Shown piece after piece: positions 46,005 to 56,236 of a stretch of 64,000 nt of DNA. The DNA lies in assembly GCF_001540865.1 (NCBI RefSeq), contig NW_017893346.1, positions 43,996 through 107,995 on the forward strand, written 5' to 3'. Positions within the stretch are counted from its first letter, which is position 1. Each line of letters begins with the position of its first letter. The position numbers were made by a program, and so were the translations under genes. The notes beneath the pieces are model-generated. The model saw only the letters and a list, made by a program, of their open reading frames with translations, had not been told where the DNA came from and made no database searches. This DNA comes from Ananas comosus (Eukaryota > Streptophyta > Magnoliopsida > Poales > Bromeliaceae).

Positions 46005-46238
46005 TGTAGCACACTGGACCTTCGCAAATTGCGAGGTTCGAGTCTTCGATTTGTATTCCAAACTTTTCCACACTTGGTGGAGGGCCGTCGATGGTATACC
46101 GGCCTAAAAGTTCGATCTCGAGAGTTTTGGCTGAGTCCTGAGAGTTTTTACTCTCGGGGACCGGTCCCTGATAGGAGAGACCGGTCCCCCAGTGAACAGT
46201 GCTGCGCAGCCGGCGAGGCAACCGGTCCCTGGCAGTCA

Positions 46239-49200
46239 TGTAAGGACTGAGATTTTTGACAGTGTAACTAAACTCTCGGTTGCTGATGTTTATATGTGTA
46301 ATTTAATTACATAAGCACTCGTCAAGTTTCAGGAGAAACTGAGCTAAAACGGAGAAGTTACGCGATTATTAGTTTTCACTTAAGTGAATAGTAACTCCGA
46401 TTTTTCGGTGAAGCCACGGAGTAGAGTTGGCTTTCTACGCGTATCGGACTCCGTTCATAGTGATCCAATAGCTCGTTTCGACCGGTTCAGCTATTCTGGA
46501 ACTACTGGCGCTGACGGATTTTGAGTTTGACGCACGAACTTCAAGAAAATCCAAAAATACATGTTTTATATGTATTTAGGTGTTATTTTCTTATGTGGAA
46601 AGAAGATTGGATTGTGTCGTGAATCCGTGGTTGATCGAGGTGAAGCGAAATCACAGCTTTGTTGTCTCCGTCGTGCTGAACGCGATGGCGCCGTCGGATC
46701 GAAAATCCGATGGACGGATTTTCGGGAAATGCGAAATGTTCGCTAAGGGGTCGAGAGTGGAAAATCGGGAAATTCGCAAAAGTCGTAATATTTTATGTAC
46801 CGTTTCACGTGAGATCGCACGTGGAGGGGTATCCGTGCACTTTACCCGTGCTGTGAGGGACTCGGAATGAAATGTCGAGTTTTGAGGGGCTTTTCTGCAA
46901 TTGGAGCCTTGTATTTGAGCTTTTCACCTTGGAACCCTAACCCGAGCCCTAACCGCATCACCCTAGCCGACCTAACCGCCTCTCCTCCCTTCCCTGAGTG
47001 CACGGCATGCACCCCAGCCGCCGGCGCACACTGCCGGTCGCCGGAGAAGGAGGTTCCTCCTCCCTGTAGCTCTCTCCTCCATCCCTCTCCCTCTATCTCT
47101 CTTTCTCTCGGGTTGGAGCCCAGGCTGAGGCTACATGGTCTTCACCGGCGTCGCCCCGTGCCCCGGCGAGCCTCCCCGCCGGCCGTCGCCGCCTTCCTGC
47201 GCCGCCGCTGCTGGTTCTGCAGCCTACGGCCACCCCAGCCCGAACCCAGGCCTAGGCAGCCCCATCTCCCTCTTCGCGCACCACCGCCGCCATAGCTCGG
47301 CAGCGCCGCCATCCCCGGAGCCCCGGTGACCCCCGTGCATCGTCGCCGTCGTCCTTGCGGGCCGCCGCCGCCTCCTCTGTCAACCGCGGACGCCCCGGGT
47401 CTGCTCGGGCCGAGATGACCCCGCGCTGCCTCCGTGCGCCGCCGCCGCCTTAGGCCGTGCGCGCCGCCTCACCCTCAGCCTCCGGTGACGGGCCGTCGCC
47501 GTCCCAAGCCTTCCCCGGGCGCCGCCGTGGCCGCCGCCACCCTGTGAGCCCGAGCCGAGCCCGTGAGAGCTCGGGTTGCTCCAGCGACGCCGCCACCGCC
47601 ATCCGCCACCGACTGGCATGAGCACCCCCTCCCCTTGGTGGGCCGCACTCACCCACCACCTGCGATCCCGCCGCCGGAACCCTCTACTGGCCGGACTGGG
47701 CCCTTGCTCTCCACGGGTTTGGGAAGCTAGGGCATCAAGGCCCGCCGTCGTCGCCGCCTCCCACCGCCTATTGACGCGAGCCCCGACCTCCTCTGACCTG
47801 GGGCACCTTCCCCTGGCCGGTCTGCCCGCTGTCCGGCCGCCGCCGGCCACCCCGAGCCCTGCCTAGCTCTGTAAGCTGGTTTTCAGCCTTTCTGCACATG
47901 TTTTCCTGTTCTAGTCACTGTTCCGGCGACCCGAGGCTGTTCCGATGCCTCCGGAGGTGAGCACGGCGATCGTCTATCAGTGCTGATAGCTGTGCTCACC
48001 TCATTTAGGGTCAGCGAGCCCCTGGTTAGCGAGATAAGCATGATTTTCATGTTGTGCGCGCAGTTTACTGAATTTCGCGTCGCTCGTGCGCTCCCCACAG
48101 TGGCCGGAATTGCTCCGAAAGGTGAGCACGGCCTCCGGCACGCCGAGACCTGTCAGTAGGTGTCTCAGTTTGGCTGAATGACTCCTAGTTTGTGTAGGCG
48201 GACCATAAAAGCGCCGAAATCGCATGAAATAATGCGATTTCGGGTAATCGGGAGGGCTTTTATGTATTTTGAGTTGTTGCGACTACTGTTGGCAGCATGG
48301 ATGAATTGTGGGTGACCTCTGGACTGATTGTCCAAGGCCCCGGACCTTTGCAAAGATCGGAAATATATTTCCGGTGTGTTTGTCGGCAAAATCTGCCGAC
48401 GGAACACGGTTTTGGCTCGGAATTATTCCGACGGTGCTTCGTGAGCTATTGTGTAGTCGCTGAGCCTTATTGGCTGGTCACCCGCGTCATTTCGAGGGTT
48501 CGGAAATGACGGGTGAGCGACGGTGGGTTCCGGTGTCGAAATAGACACTTCCGGGAACCCGGATCGGAATAATTATCCGACGATAATCGTTTCGATGTGA
48601 GGCTAGGTGTTTGCTGCCATGATGCACGATTTCTTATGTTTAGTGGCAGCGGATGACTCGTGGCACGAGTCGGTACGTTCCGAGACAGTTCGTGGGTCCC
48701 GACGGAGTCCCGGTGCGATTTCGGGACTTCCGGCGAGTTACGATAGTTGGTTTTAGGAAACCGATCATCGTGGGTTTGTTTGTGAGGTTGTGAGAGCTAA
48801 TGGTTTGTTATTTGTGGGTTAGACACTAACCCAGGGGACCCTCCTTAGGTCCTGTTGACGTTCTTTTGCAGTCAGGAGACAGACGCGACAGTTGTACAGG
48901 TGGGTACTTCGATCCGACGTCGGTACAGTGGTGCACGCTCGGTGATATTCTTCTATCCCTGTTCTCCTATTATTACTATTGCGTAGTGTAGCTTATTGAG
49001 CATCGCACCCCCATTGTCTACATCTTACTCTACTCATTATTTGCATGATTAGTATCCTGAGTAGGAGTAGAGTAGTTATACCATATTTTCTTGTTACTCT
49101 ACTTGCCTGTTCTACATATCTTGGGTCATGTTTATAGTAGAGCGGTTCCGTGACTATCTATGAGATCTGTGACCTAGGCGGTCGATTCTAGTACCCATAC

Positions 49201-50816
49201 TTGTTGACTTATTCGGTGAGTTCCTTGACTTTTGTTGTCCGATGACCTTTGAGGTCGGTGTACCCTGAGGGGTAGGATTGTCGGCTATGGCCGACGGTAG
49301 TTCTAGATTATATACTCAGATGACTTGTTGATCGATTCTTACATATATATAGTAGTTGACCTATTGATCAGTATCTACATACTTTTGGTAGGGTGTTGAG
49401 TTGTTCCATCCTAGTTGACCTGAGTGGTCGGTTCTTGTGCTTCTTTACAGTGATGACCTATGTGGTCGATAGGCCCTGGGGGGCAGGATTGTCGGCTGGT
49501 TGCCGACGGTTGATCATTGACCATATTGCATTGATCGCCCGATACTCGTTGCATTTCACGAACACTGGCGGTCTGATCCACCGCAAGGAGTGTTCTTTTC
49601 CGGAAAAGTGGTTGAATGGTGACAACCCGTGAGCCCTAGAGGGGTTATATGCATGTTAGAGCGGCAGTGGTACTGTCGGGAGGTGTTGCGGTGCGGACCT
49701 CCAGGGCATTGGCTTGAGGTCTGCGGTGCTGACCAAGAGAGCATTGGTTTCAGATTGGGTACTTTTGGACTTCTTGACCGGTTGACGCATATGTCTATAG
49801 CAGCAGTCATTGCATGCATACTTATAGTTCTTACTTTATAGTTGTCTTGCTACTATAGTAGATATTCATGTATGCTTTCTATTCTAGTTACAGTAGCGGT
49901 AGCCGTTTATTCAGTATAGTTCTCACTTCTCTTCAGTTTATCGCTATTGTATATCTGCTCATTACTTTGTTTATTTCCACTGACCCATGTTGTTGTATAG
50001 TTCTTCCTGATCCGGTGAGTACTCCTCGCCTTCTTCGGCTTGCGGTACCCACTGGGAGGGGAGACATGTTTACATGTTCTCACCTCCCCCACCATTTTTC
50101 AGGTATCGCGGTGGTAAGTGTAGTGTCCAAGTGTAAATATATTAGCCATAAATTTGTATATAGGTGTAGATAGTCAATTTTACAAAGGTTAGTGTCTTTG
50201 TCCAAAACTTTATGATTCTACGTTTTAAGTGTCTTTTGGAAAACTTTTGACAAAGGATGTGCCTTTGGCAATAAGAAATTTTTGCGATGGTGCTCCCCAT
50301 CTTTTGGAAAATAAAGTGTTTTAGGTCTTTAGGTAAATAATGTAAGTGCTTTTAAGTATAAAAGTTTACATTATTTTCATGACTTGGTATATTGATAGAT
50401 TCGATATTGTTGACTTTATGATTCCCATTATTGATATGGCTTTATTGGACCCAGCCTTCGAGATAGCTGGCGATGTGTGCATGGAGTGCAGAGCAGGGTG
50501 ATGAGTTGCGNTGTGGATATATGTTTAAATACCGATTATATAAATGTGAACCTGTGATGTGAATGGTGTATGAATATATAATTGTTAATTATTTGTATGT
50601 TCATTTGGTTGTGGTTGTACCTGGGTTACTTCTTGTACTTGTGTGACGCCGTGCAAATACAGGGGAGACTCTGTCCGTGTGAACAGTGGATTCCCTGTGT
50701 TTGTGGCGGATCTGGCATACTCTGGGGTCAGGCTTTTCAAAAAAAAAAAAAAAAAAAAAAATTTCAGACGTTTTTCCGCTATGTTTTTAAACTAAAAGGG
50801 ACCCCGGGGCGTGACA
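46239..50816 (+). mobile_element. Giant solo LTR G4, nested in D
   Basis: 4.58 kb, from TGTAAGGACTGAG to CCCCGGGGCGTGACA, inserted between GACCGGTCCC repeats of LTR D. The flanks are AGTCA (46234-46238) and AGTCG (50817-50821), one change in a CpG. It includes a GC block (about 46930-47865), the intron-like segment 47871-48871, hairpin blocks (49241, 49452), the intron-like module 50015-50102 and the final hairpin 50654-50703. It has no 35-bp minisatellite. The piece 50112-50510 does not match other G copies. Confidence 0.88.
50112..50511. other. Foreign patch ending in N inside G4
   Basis: After GGTATCGCG the G sequence gives way to about 400 bp of different, T-rich DNA that stops at a single N (50511), after which G sequence resumes near its 3' end. 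The expected GATGAGTAGTGGGACGAG part is missing. This looks like an assembly join to another LTR family rather than a biological insertion, since no duplicated target site is visible. Confidence 0.6.
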
Positions 50817-51096
50817 AGTCGAGACCGGTCCCCGAGCGCGTCTGCGCGGGAAGAGACCGGTCCCGTGCAGGGAGAGACCGGTTCCCGAACGTTGGATTTT
50901 CGGGGGCAGGCTGAGAGACCGATCCCAGGTCGGGGAGACCGGTCCCTCTGGGCGAAAACTGCCCAGACCGAGCTGATGTGATTTTGATTTTTTGAGGGGC
51001 TTATCAGGATTTTGTTACTTTAGAGCCTATAGAGAGCCTTTCTTCTCTCTCTTTCCCTCATTTCTCTCCACCCTTTGCATTCTAGAGAGAGAAGAA

Positions 51097-51127
<31 letters not shown>

Positions 51128-51735
51128 GGAAAAGGAGCTTGCTTAGAGGCCTTGGAGCATCATCTTCTTCCCCCATTTCTCACTTTGGTGGCTTTGAACT
51201 TGCGGTTGGAGCTTTGTGGAGGATCAAACTGCAACCCTACTTGGTTTTGAGCTTGGATTGGAGCTTCTCTTGAGGTTGGTAGCTTGTAATCCCCATTTGA
51301 TATATGTTTTCCCAGGTTTTACTAGATGAAACCCTAGATTTTGGGATTTAGGGTTTATTTTGGGGGTTTTTGGATTTGAGGGTTTTGAGACCTAATTGAT
51401 GGGTTTGGAACCTTTATTTAGGTTGGATTTGAAGTACTCTAACTCCCATTTGGAACTAGAGAGAGAATTTCTTCACCTAGGTGAGTTTTTCTCCATCTTA
51501 GCCTATGTTGCTTATCGATTGAGTTTAGGGTTAATCGTAAAGTTCGTTTAACCCTTGTTCCTACATCTTTGGGGTGCTAGGATGTAACGACCCAGCCCAC
51601 TAGCAACAATAACTCGTTGGGCCCAACCACCGGTCCAAAATGCTTAAGCCCAGTTATTATTACTAGTGTCTAAGTCTCTTATAAACCCAATGACAACCCC
51701 ATTCCCATCCGATGTGGGACTATTGTGGTGTCACA

Positions 51736-51750
51736 GACTCCCCCCGTTAA
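51736..51750 (-). promoter_or_regulatory. TRIM polypurine tract
   Basis: The minus strand reads AACGGGGGGAGTC directly before the LTR start TGTGACACC, as expected for a plus-strand primer. Confidence 0.8.
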
Positions 51751-51881
51751 GGCCCTGACGTCCTCGTCAGTCCAATCACACACACAGCCCAAGATCACCA
51801 GGCGATGTGAGACTCGTCTCGCTAGCCCGTCATCCAGACCCTCGCTCAGCCGAGACTCGCCACACATGTCCAGCTGGTGAA

Positions 51882-51896
51882 CCGGCTCTGATACCA
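51882..51896 (-). promoter_or_regulatory. TRIM primer-binding site
   Basis: TGGTATCAGAGCCGG on the minus strand, two bases inside the LTR at 51899. It is the same initiator-Met-tRNA primer site as in the gypsy element at 27564. Confidence 0.92.
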
Positions 51897-51993
51897 AATG
51901 TAACGACCCAGCCCACTAGCAACAATAACTCGTTGGGCCCAACCACCGACCCAAAATGCTTAAGCCCAGTTATTATTACTAGTGTCTAAGTCT

Positions 51994-52036
51994 CTTATAA
52001 ACCCAATGACAACCCCATTCCCATCCGATGTGGGAC
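51994..52036 (-). promoter_or_regulatory. USE + TATA promoter-like pair in the TRIM LTR
   Basis: The minus strand carries GTCCCACATCG (52036 to 52026), an exact match to the plant snRNA upstream sequence element RTCCCACATCG, then 26 nt, then TATAAG (51999 to 51994). This spacing matches what I recall for plant U6 genes transcribed by RNA polymerase III; polymerase II snRNA genes have about one helical turn more. The pair is repeated in the other LTR (51678-51720). Promoter activity is inferred. Confidence 0.5.
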
Positions 52037-53586
52037 TATTGGGGTGTCACATAGGAGGCTAGTGGGCATCTTCGTCGGAGCTTGCGAAGAGTTGCAAGAG
52101 TTTTGGTGGGTTTGGCTTCGTGGACATGGGGTGAAATGGTCCCTATGCTCTTTCTACTTGTTGTAAAATATTTTTAAGTTCATTTCTATGCTAAATGGAA
52201 TTTATATGAATTTTAGAGCACTTAAAATGCATGCCTTGTGTATTATGAAAACTTCACTATATAATAGAGCTATATGAGTAGAATGCATGCATACGGAAAA
52301 AGTGTTTATTTTGCAAGTGGAAAATACATCTCTTATGAGAATTATGACTTGGAATATATACTTTGGAACATAGTTGCCATGCTTTGACATAGAGAACAAG
52401 AGTGTCATCAAGGGGCACTTGAAACTAGTAAACTATGAAACTGCAACATAGGGACATATTGATAGGCCACTATTATCCGCTACATTTCATGTTAGAGACA
52501 TGATGACATAGGGATAGGCCGTTGAGATACTTGACACATTCCATGTTATTAGACATGATGACTTGGTACTTGCGACAGATCGTTTGCCTACTTGCCATTG
52601 TGCTCATTCGCATATGCTTGTGAGGGTCGCTCCCTACAAGCCGGCACTCCGGAGATAGCCATCGCGATTCATATTCGCCGTGCGGGATTGGGGGCCGAAG
52701 TGGATTGCCGTGGGCCAGGCTCATTCCTAGGGTAGGGATGTTGACTACCACGGGGCCATTAGGCTCGGCACCGGCCAGACAGCCTACGGGTGGGTCTCAG
52801 GGCCATAGACAGCCTTCGGGTGGGTCTCTTTAGATTTTACTTGAGTATTCATTATGACATGTGGACAGATGATGACTTAGAGTATTACTTGGACATTGAC
52901 TAGAATAGTAAACAACGGAACTTTACTATTTCGCATTGTGAATATTATGATAGTTGGAGACTTTTACTTCATGCATAGTTGCTTCATACTTATGCTAATT
53001 ACGCTAAGTAGAGATATTATGTTGTAGTAGGTTACATTATTTTTACTGACCTTTCGCCTTTCTACTGTTATTGTCACTGACATCTTTTGTAGCTTTGGGC
53101 CTTGTGGTGCATTCACTGAAGTCAGTAATTGCCCACTGGGAACTATTTTTAATAGTTGTCACGCCCATATTTTATGGTTTACTTTTCAAAGCCTTCGACA
53201 CCGACGGAGGCACGGGATCGCGGCAAGGGGATCGCTTAGTTAGCTAGCGGGGAGCGGTACTTTGCCTAGGTGGTTACTCTTTCTTTTGTAGTTAAGAGAG
53301 TGAGAGGTTTTGTATCCATGTATAGAGACCACCTATATATCTACCTATAGCACTTGTATCTGGGATTTTCTTGTATCACTTTATATTTTTATTTAGTGGA
53401 TTTACAGTTTTACCTTATCCTTTGTTGTAGCATTTAGACATTTATTATGCTCTGATACTCCTAGATGTCCTTTATTATTATGCTTTTATTATTGTTGTTT
53501 TTAGACGACTTATATGTTTTAGACGTATTGCGGGTCTGGGCACGTGCCGGGCGGGCTTCCGCTGGGTCCCGAGGCGTGACAGCAGC

Positions 53587-53591
53587 CCTGC

Positions 53592-53660
<69 letters not shown>
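53587..53660. repeat. End of MITE M4, (TA)n and (GA)n
   Basis: CCCTGC completes M4, followed by (TA)n (53592-53611) and (GA)n (53612-53655) that lead into the next MITE. Confidence 0.7.
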
Positions 53661-53663
<3 letters not shown>

Positions 53664-54206
53664 GCTAGGCTGGTATACTATCGGTAGCACGGAGGCCTCC
53701 GTGCTACCAAGTTGTTTTCGATGATGCGGCTTCCAAATCGACGATCGGCTCCGTTAGACTTGATCTATACTATTAAAAGTATTTGGAAACTAAATTTCAT
53801 AAATTTTCGACATCATTTGGCTAGTGATCAAAATATCTCAAAATTGACAATTTTAATGGTAGATGTGACACGTTTGTGAATTTAACGGTGTAAAACAATC
53901 CAAATTTGATGAAATTTTTATAGAAAATTCTTTTCACTATTTAGAGTAAGATCAGTATCTCTGATCTTAAATTCAAGTATTTTGTCATCATTTTTTATGA
54001 GATTTTTATTTTCAGCCATTCATTTTTAGACTACTCGTTTGATAGGTAAATGATACCGAAAAATTATAAAATTTAGTTTCCAAATACTTTTAATAGTGTA
54101 GATCAAGCCTAATGAAGCCGATCGTCGATTTAGAAGCCACATCATTGAAAACAACTTGGTAGCACGGAGGCCTCCGTGCTACCGATAGTATACTAGCCTA
54201 GCTCTA
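53661..54206. mobile_element. Foldback MITE M5
   Basis: About 545 bp. The ends GAGCTAGGCTGGTATACTATCGGTAGCACGG and CCGTGCTACCGATAGTATACTAGCCTAGCTC are inverted. Both arms carry the perfect palindrome GGTAGCACGGAGG/CCTCCGTGCTACC. In M4 the corresponding palindrome is AGGAGCACGG.../...CCGTGCTCCT, so both halves changed together. The inner arms match M2 and M4 (TCGGCTCCGTTAGACTTGAT). Confidence 0.8.
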
Positions 54207-54212
54207 TATATG

Positions 54213-54374
54213 ATTTAGGCAAACGAAGTCAAAAAATTATGAAATTTGGTTTCTAGATAGTTCCAATAGCGTAGATTATTTTTAATGGAACCGATCGCCG
54301 AATCGGACGTCTCATCATTGAAAATAACTTATAAGTACGGAGGCTTCCGTACTTTCGAAAGCATAGGAGCCTAG

Positions 54375-54381
<7 letters not shown>
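54213..54381. mobile_element. Half MITE M6
   Basis: Only the right arm is present: TAGATTATTTTTAATGGAACCGATCGCCGA, then GTACGGAGGCTTCCGTAC and AGGAGCCTAGCTC, then (TA)n. It is a diverged relative of M5. Confidence 0.6.
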
Positions 54382-54425
<44 letters not shown>

Positions 54426-54428
54426 TTA

Positions 54429-55145
54429 NNNNNNNNNNNNNNNNNNNNNNNNNNNNNNNNNNNNNNNNNNNNNNNNNNNNNNNNNNNNNNNNNNNNNNNN
54501 NNNNNNNNNNNNNNNNNNNNNNNNNNNNNNNNNNNNNNNNNNNNNNNNNNNNNNNNNNNNNNNNNNNNNNNNNNNNNNNNNNNNNNNNNNNNNNNNNNNN
54601 NNNNNNNNNNNNNNNNNNNNNNNNNNNNNNNNNNNNNNNNNNNNNNNNNNNNNNNNNNNNNNNNNNNNNNNNNNNNNNNNNNNNNNNNNNNNNNNNNNNN
54701 NNNNNNNNNNNNNNNNNNNNNNNNNNNNNNNNNNNNNNNNNNNNNNNNNNNNNNNNNNNNNNNNNNNNNNNNNNNNNNNNNNNNNNNNNNNNNNNNNNNN
54801 NNNNNNNNNNNNNNNNNNNNNNNNNNNNNNNNNNNNNNNNNNNNNNNNNNNNNNNNNNNNNNNNNNNNNNNNNNNNNNNNNNNNNNNNNNNNNNNNNNNN
54901 NNNNNNNNNNNNNNNNNNNNNNNNNNNNNNNNNNNNNNNNNNNNNNNNNNNNNNNNNNNNNNNNNNNNNNNNNNNNNNNNNNNNNNNNNNNNNNNNNNNN
55001 NNNNNNNNNNNNNNNNNNNNNNNNNNNNNNNNNNNNNNNNNNNNNNNNNNNNNNNNNNNNNNNNNNNNNNNNNNNNNNNNNNNNNNNNNNNNNNNNNNNN
55101 NNNNNNNNNNNNNNNNNNNNNNNNNNNNNNNNNNNNNNNNNNNNN
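54429..55145. other. Assembly gap (717 N)
   Basis: A run of N bounded by (TA)n on both sides. The gap probably arose from microsatellite or foldback DNA. Confidence 0.98.
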
Positions 55146-55182
<37 letters not shown>

Positions 55183-55184
<2 letters not shown>

Positions 55185-55404
55185 AGTTGAGCTATGATAC
55201 TTTTACAAGTATCAACATCATGGTGCTATTAGGTTTTAAGCCATTGGATCTACTTTTTGATTATTAATAGCCCTTGGATTAAACACTATTCCACCTACCA
55301 CCACCTACCACCATCATCTCAACCTCACATCTCTCCATCCAAGGGCTAAAAACACACAAGTATCACCCCCATGATACTTTTACAAGTATTCTAGCCCTAC
55401 TCTA
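55183..55404. mobile_element. Short MITE M7 (type b)
   Basis: About 220 bp between (TA)n runs. The ends contain the palindrome TGATACTTGTAAAAGTATCA. It is the reverse complement of the element at 55917-56134, with about four differences. Confidence 0.8.
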
Positions 55405-55884
55405 TATATATGTATATAATTTTGGAAGCCAAGTTATTAGGTGCTGTCATGTGGCACAATTTAGTATGAAATTCAAATATACATTAGTAATATTATAAAC
55501 TTATTATGTTCCAACGTACAATCAAACTACTATAACTATTATAAATAGAAAAAAAACTGATTTTTTAATGTTGGGTTGAATAAGAAGTTTAAATTTAGTA
55601 AAATAGTAAAAAGTTTAAAAAGATTCCTTACTTTAAATTTTATTTCCAAAAGAAAATTCAAAATTAAATTGTAACAAAATTTTTCAAGTGATGCAGTTCT
55701 GTTTTAGTTAATAACTTAAATTAAAAATCATATATCATATATTTATAAGAAATATCTTATTATATTGCAGCTGTTTCTTACTTGAAGGCAATCTTTTTTG
55801 TTCTATTTTGATTCAGAAGTAATTTTTTAAATAGTTATTTTAACTTGATTCAATAATTTTTTAATAAAAAATTAATTTGTAAAA

Positions 55885-55916
<32 letters not shown>
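55405..55916. mobile_element. Helitron-like body fragment between two MITEs
   Basis: ATTTTGGAAGCCAAGTTATT onward (from about 55418) aligns with 60905-61190, where the sequence ends in a CTAG terminus. Here it ends in a (TA)n run that leads into M8. No coding capacity. Confidence 0.5.
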
Positions 55917-55920
<4 letters not shown>

Positions 55921-56131
55921 TAGGGCTAGAATACTTGTAAAAGTATCATGGGTGTGATACTTGTGTGTTTTTAGCCCTTGGATGGAGAGATGTGAGGTTG
56001 AGATGATGGTGGTAGGTGGTGGTAGGTGGAATAGTGTTTAATCTAAGGGCTATTAATAATCAAAAAATAGATCCAATGGCTTAAAACCTAATAGCACCAT
56101 GATGGTGATACTTGTAAAAGTATCATAGCTC

Positions 56132-56134
<3 letters not shown>
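55917..56134. mobile_element. Short MITE M8 (type b, inverse of M7)
   Basis: Same family as M7, opposite orientation, about 98% identical by eye. It is followed by (CT)n (56135-56170) and (TA)n (56171-56190). Confidence 0.8.
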
Positions 56135-56190
<56 letters not shown>

Positions 56191-56236
56191 GTACGGCTGG
56201 GATACTATCGATAGTACCAAGGGCTTGGTGCTATTG
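56191..56236. mobile_element. MITE M9, left end (split by G5)
   Basis: GTACGGCTGGGATACTATCGATAGTACC followed by the palindrome-like AAGGGCTTGGTGCTATTG. It is interrupted by G5 with duplication TATTG; the remainder is at 60644-60826. Confidence 0.75.

Larger units (their letters stand above)
51583..52051 (-). mobile_element. TRIM retrotransposon (complete)
   Basis: A 469-bp miniature LTR element. It has two 153-bp LTRs (51583-51735 and 51899-52051; TGTAACGACCC...GTGTCACA, 3 differences), a PBS and PPT in minus orientation, and a 163-bp internal region without coding capacity. A perfect duplication TAGGA flanks it (51578-51582, 52052-52056). It is inserted in solo LTR D. It must rely on proteins from other elements for movement. 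Confidence 0.95.
46005..53581 (+). mobile_element. Solo LTR D (gypsy type), with two nested insertions
   Basis: Starts TGTAGCACACTGGACC and ends TCCCGAGGCGTGACA at 53581, flanked by a perfect duplication GCAGC (46000-46004 and 53582-53586). Removing G4 and the TRIM leaves about 2.5 kb. Its first 40 bases closely follow the LTR start of the 19742-30216 gypsy (GCAAATTGCG, GTTCGAGT), so it is from a sister family. The module CCCACTGGGAACTATTTTTAATAGTTGTCACGCCC is at 53132-53167. It contains several copies of GAGACCGGTCCC. A GA-rich stretch at 51080-51135 and AAACCCTAG at 51340 precede an otherwise non-coding body. Confidence 0.9.

Noticed and set aside
51679..51897. 72-codon ORF inside the TRIM
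   Set aside because: It runs across LTR and PBS and has no family resemblance; TRIMs are non-coding.
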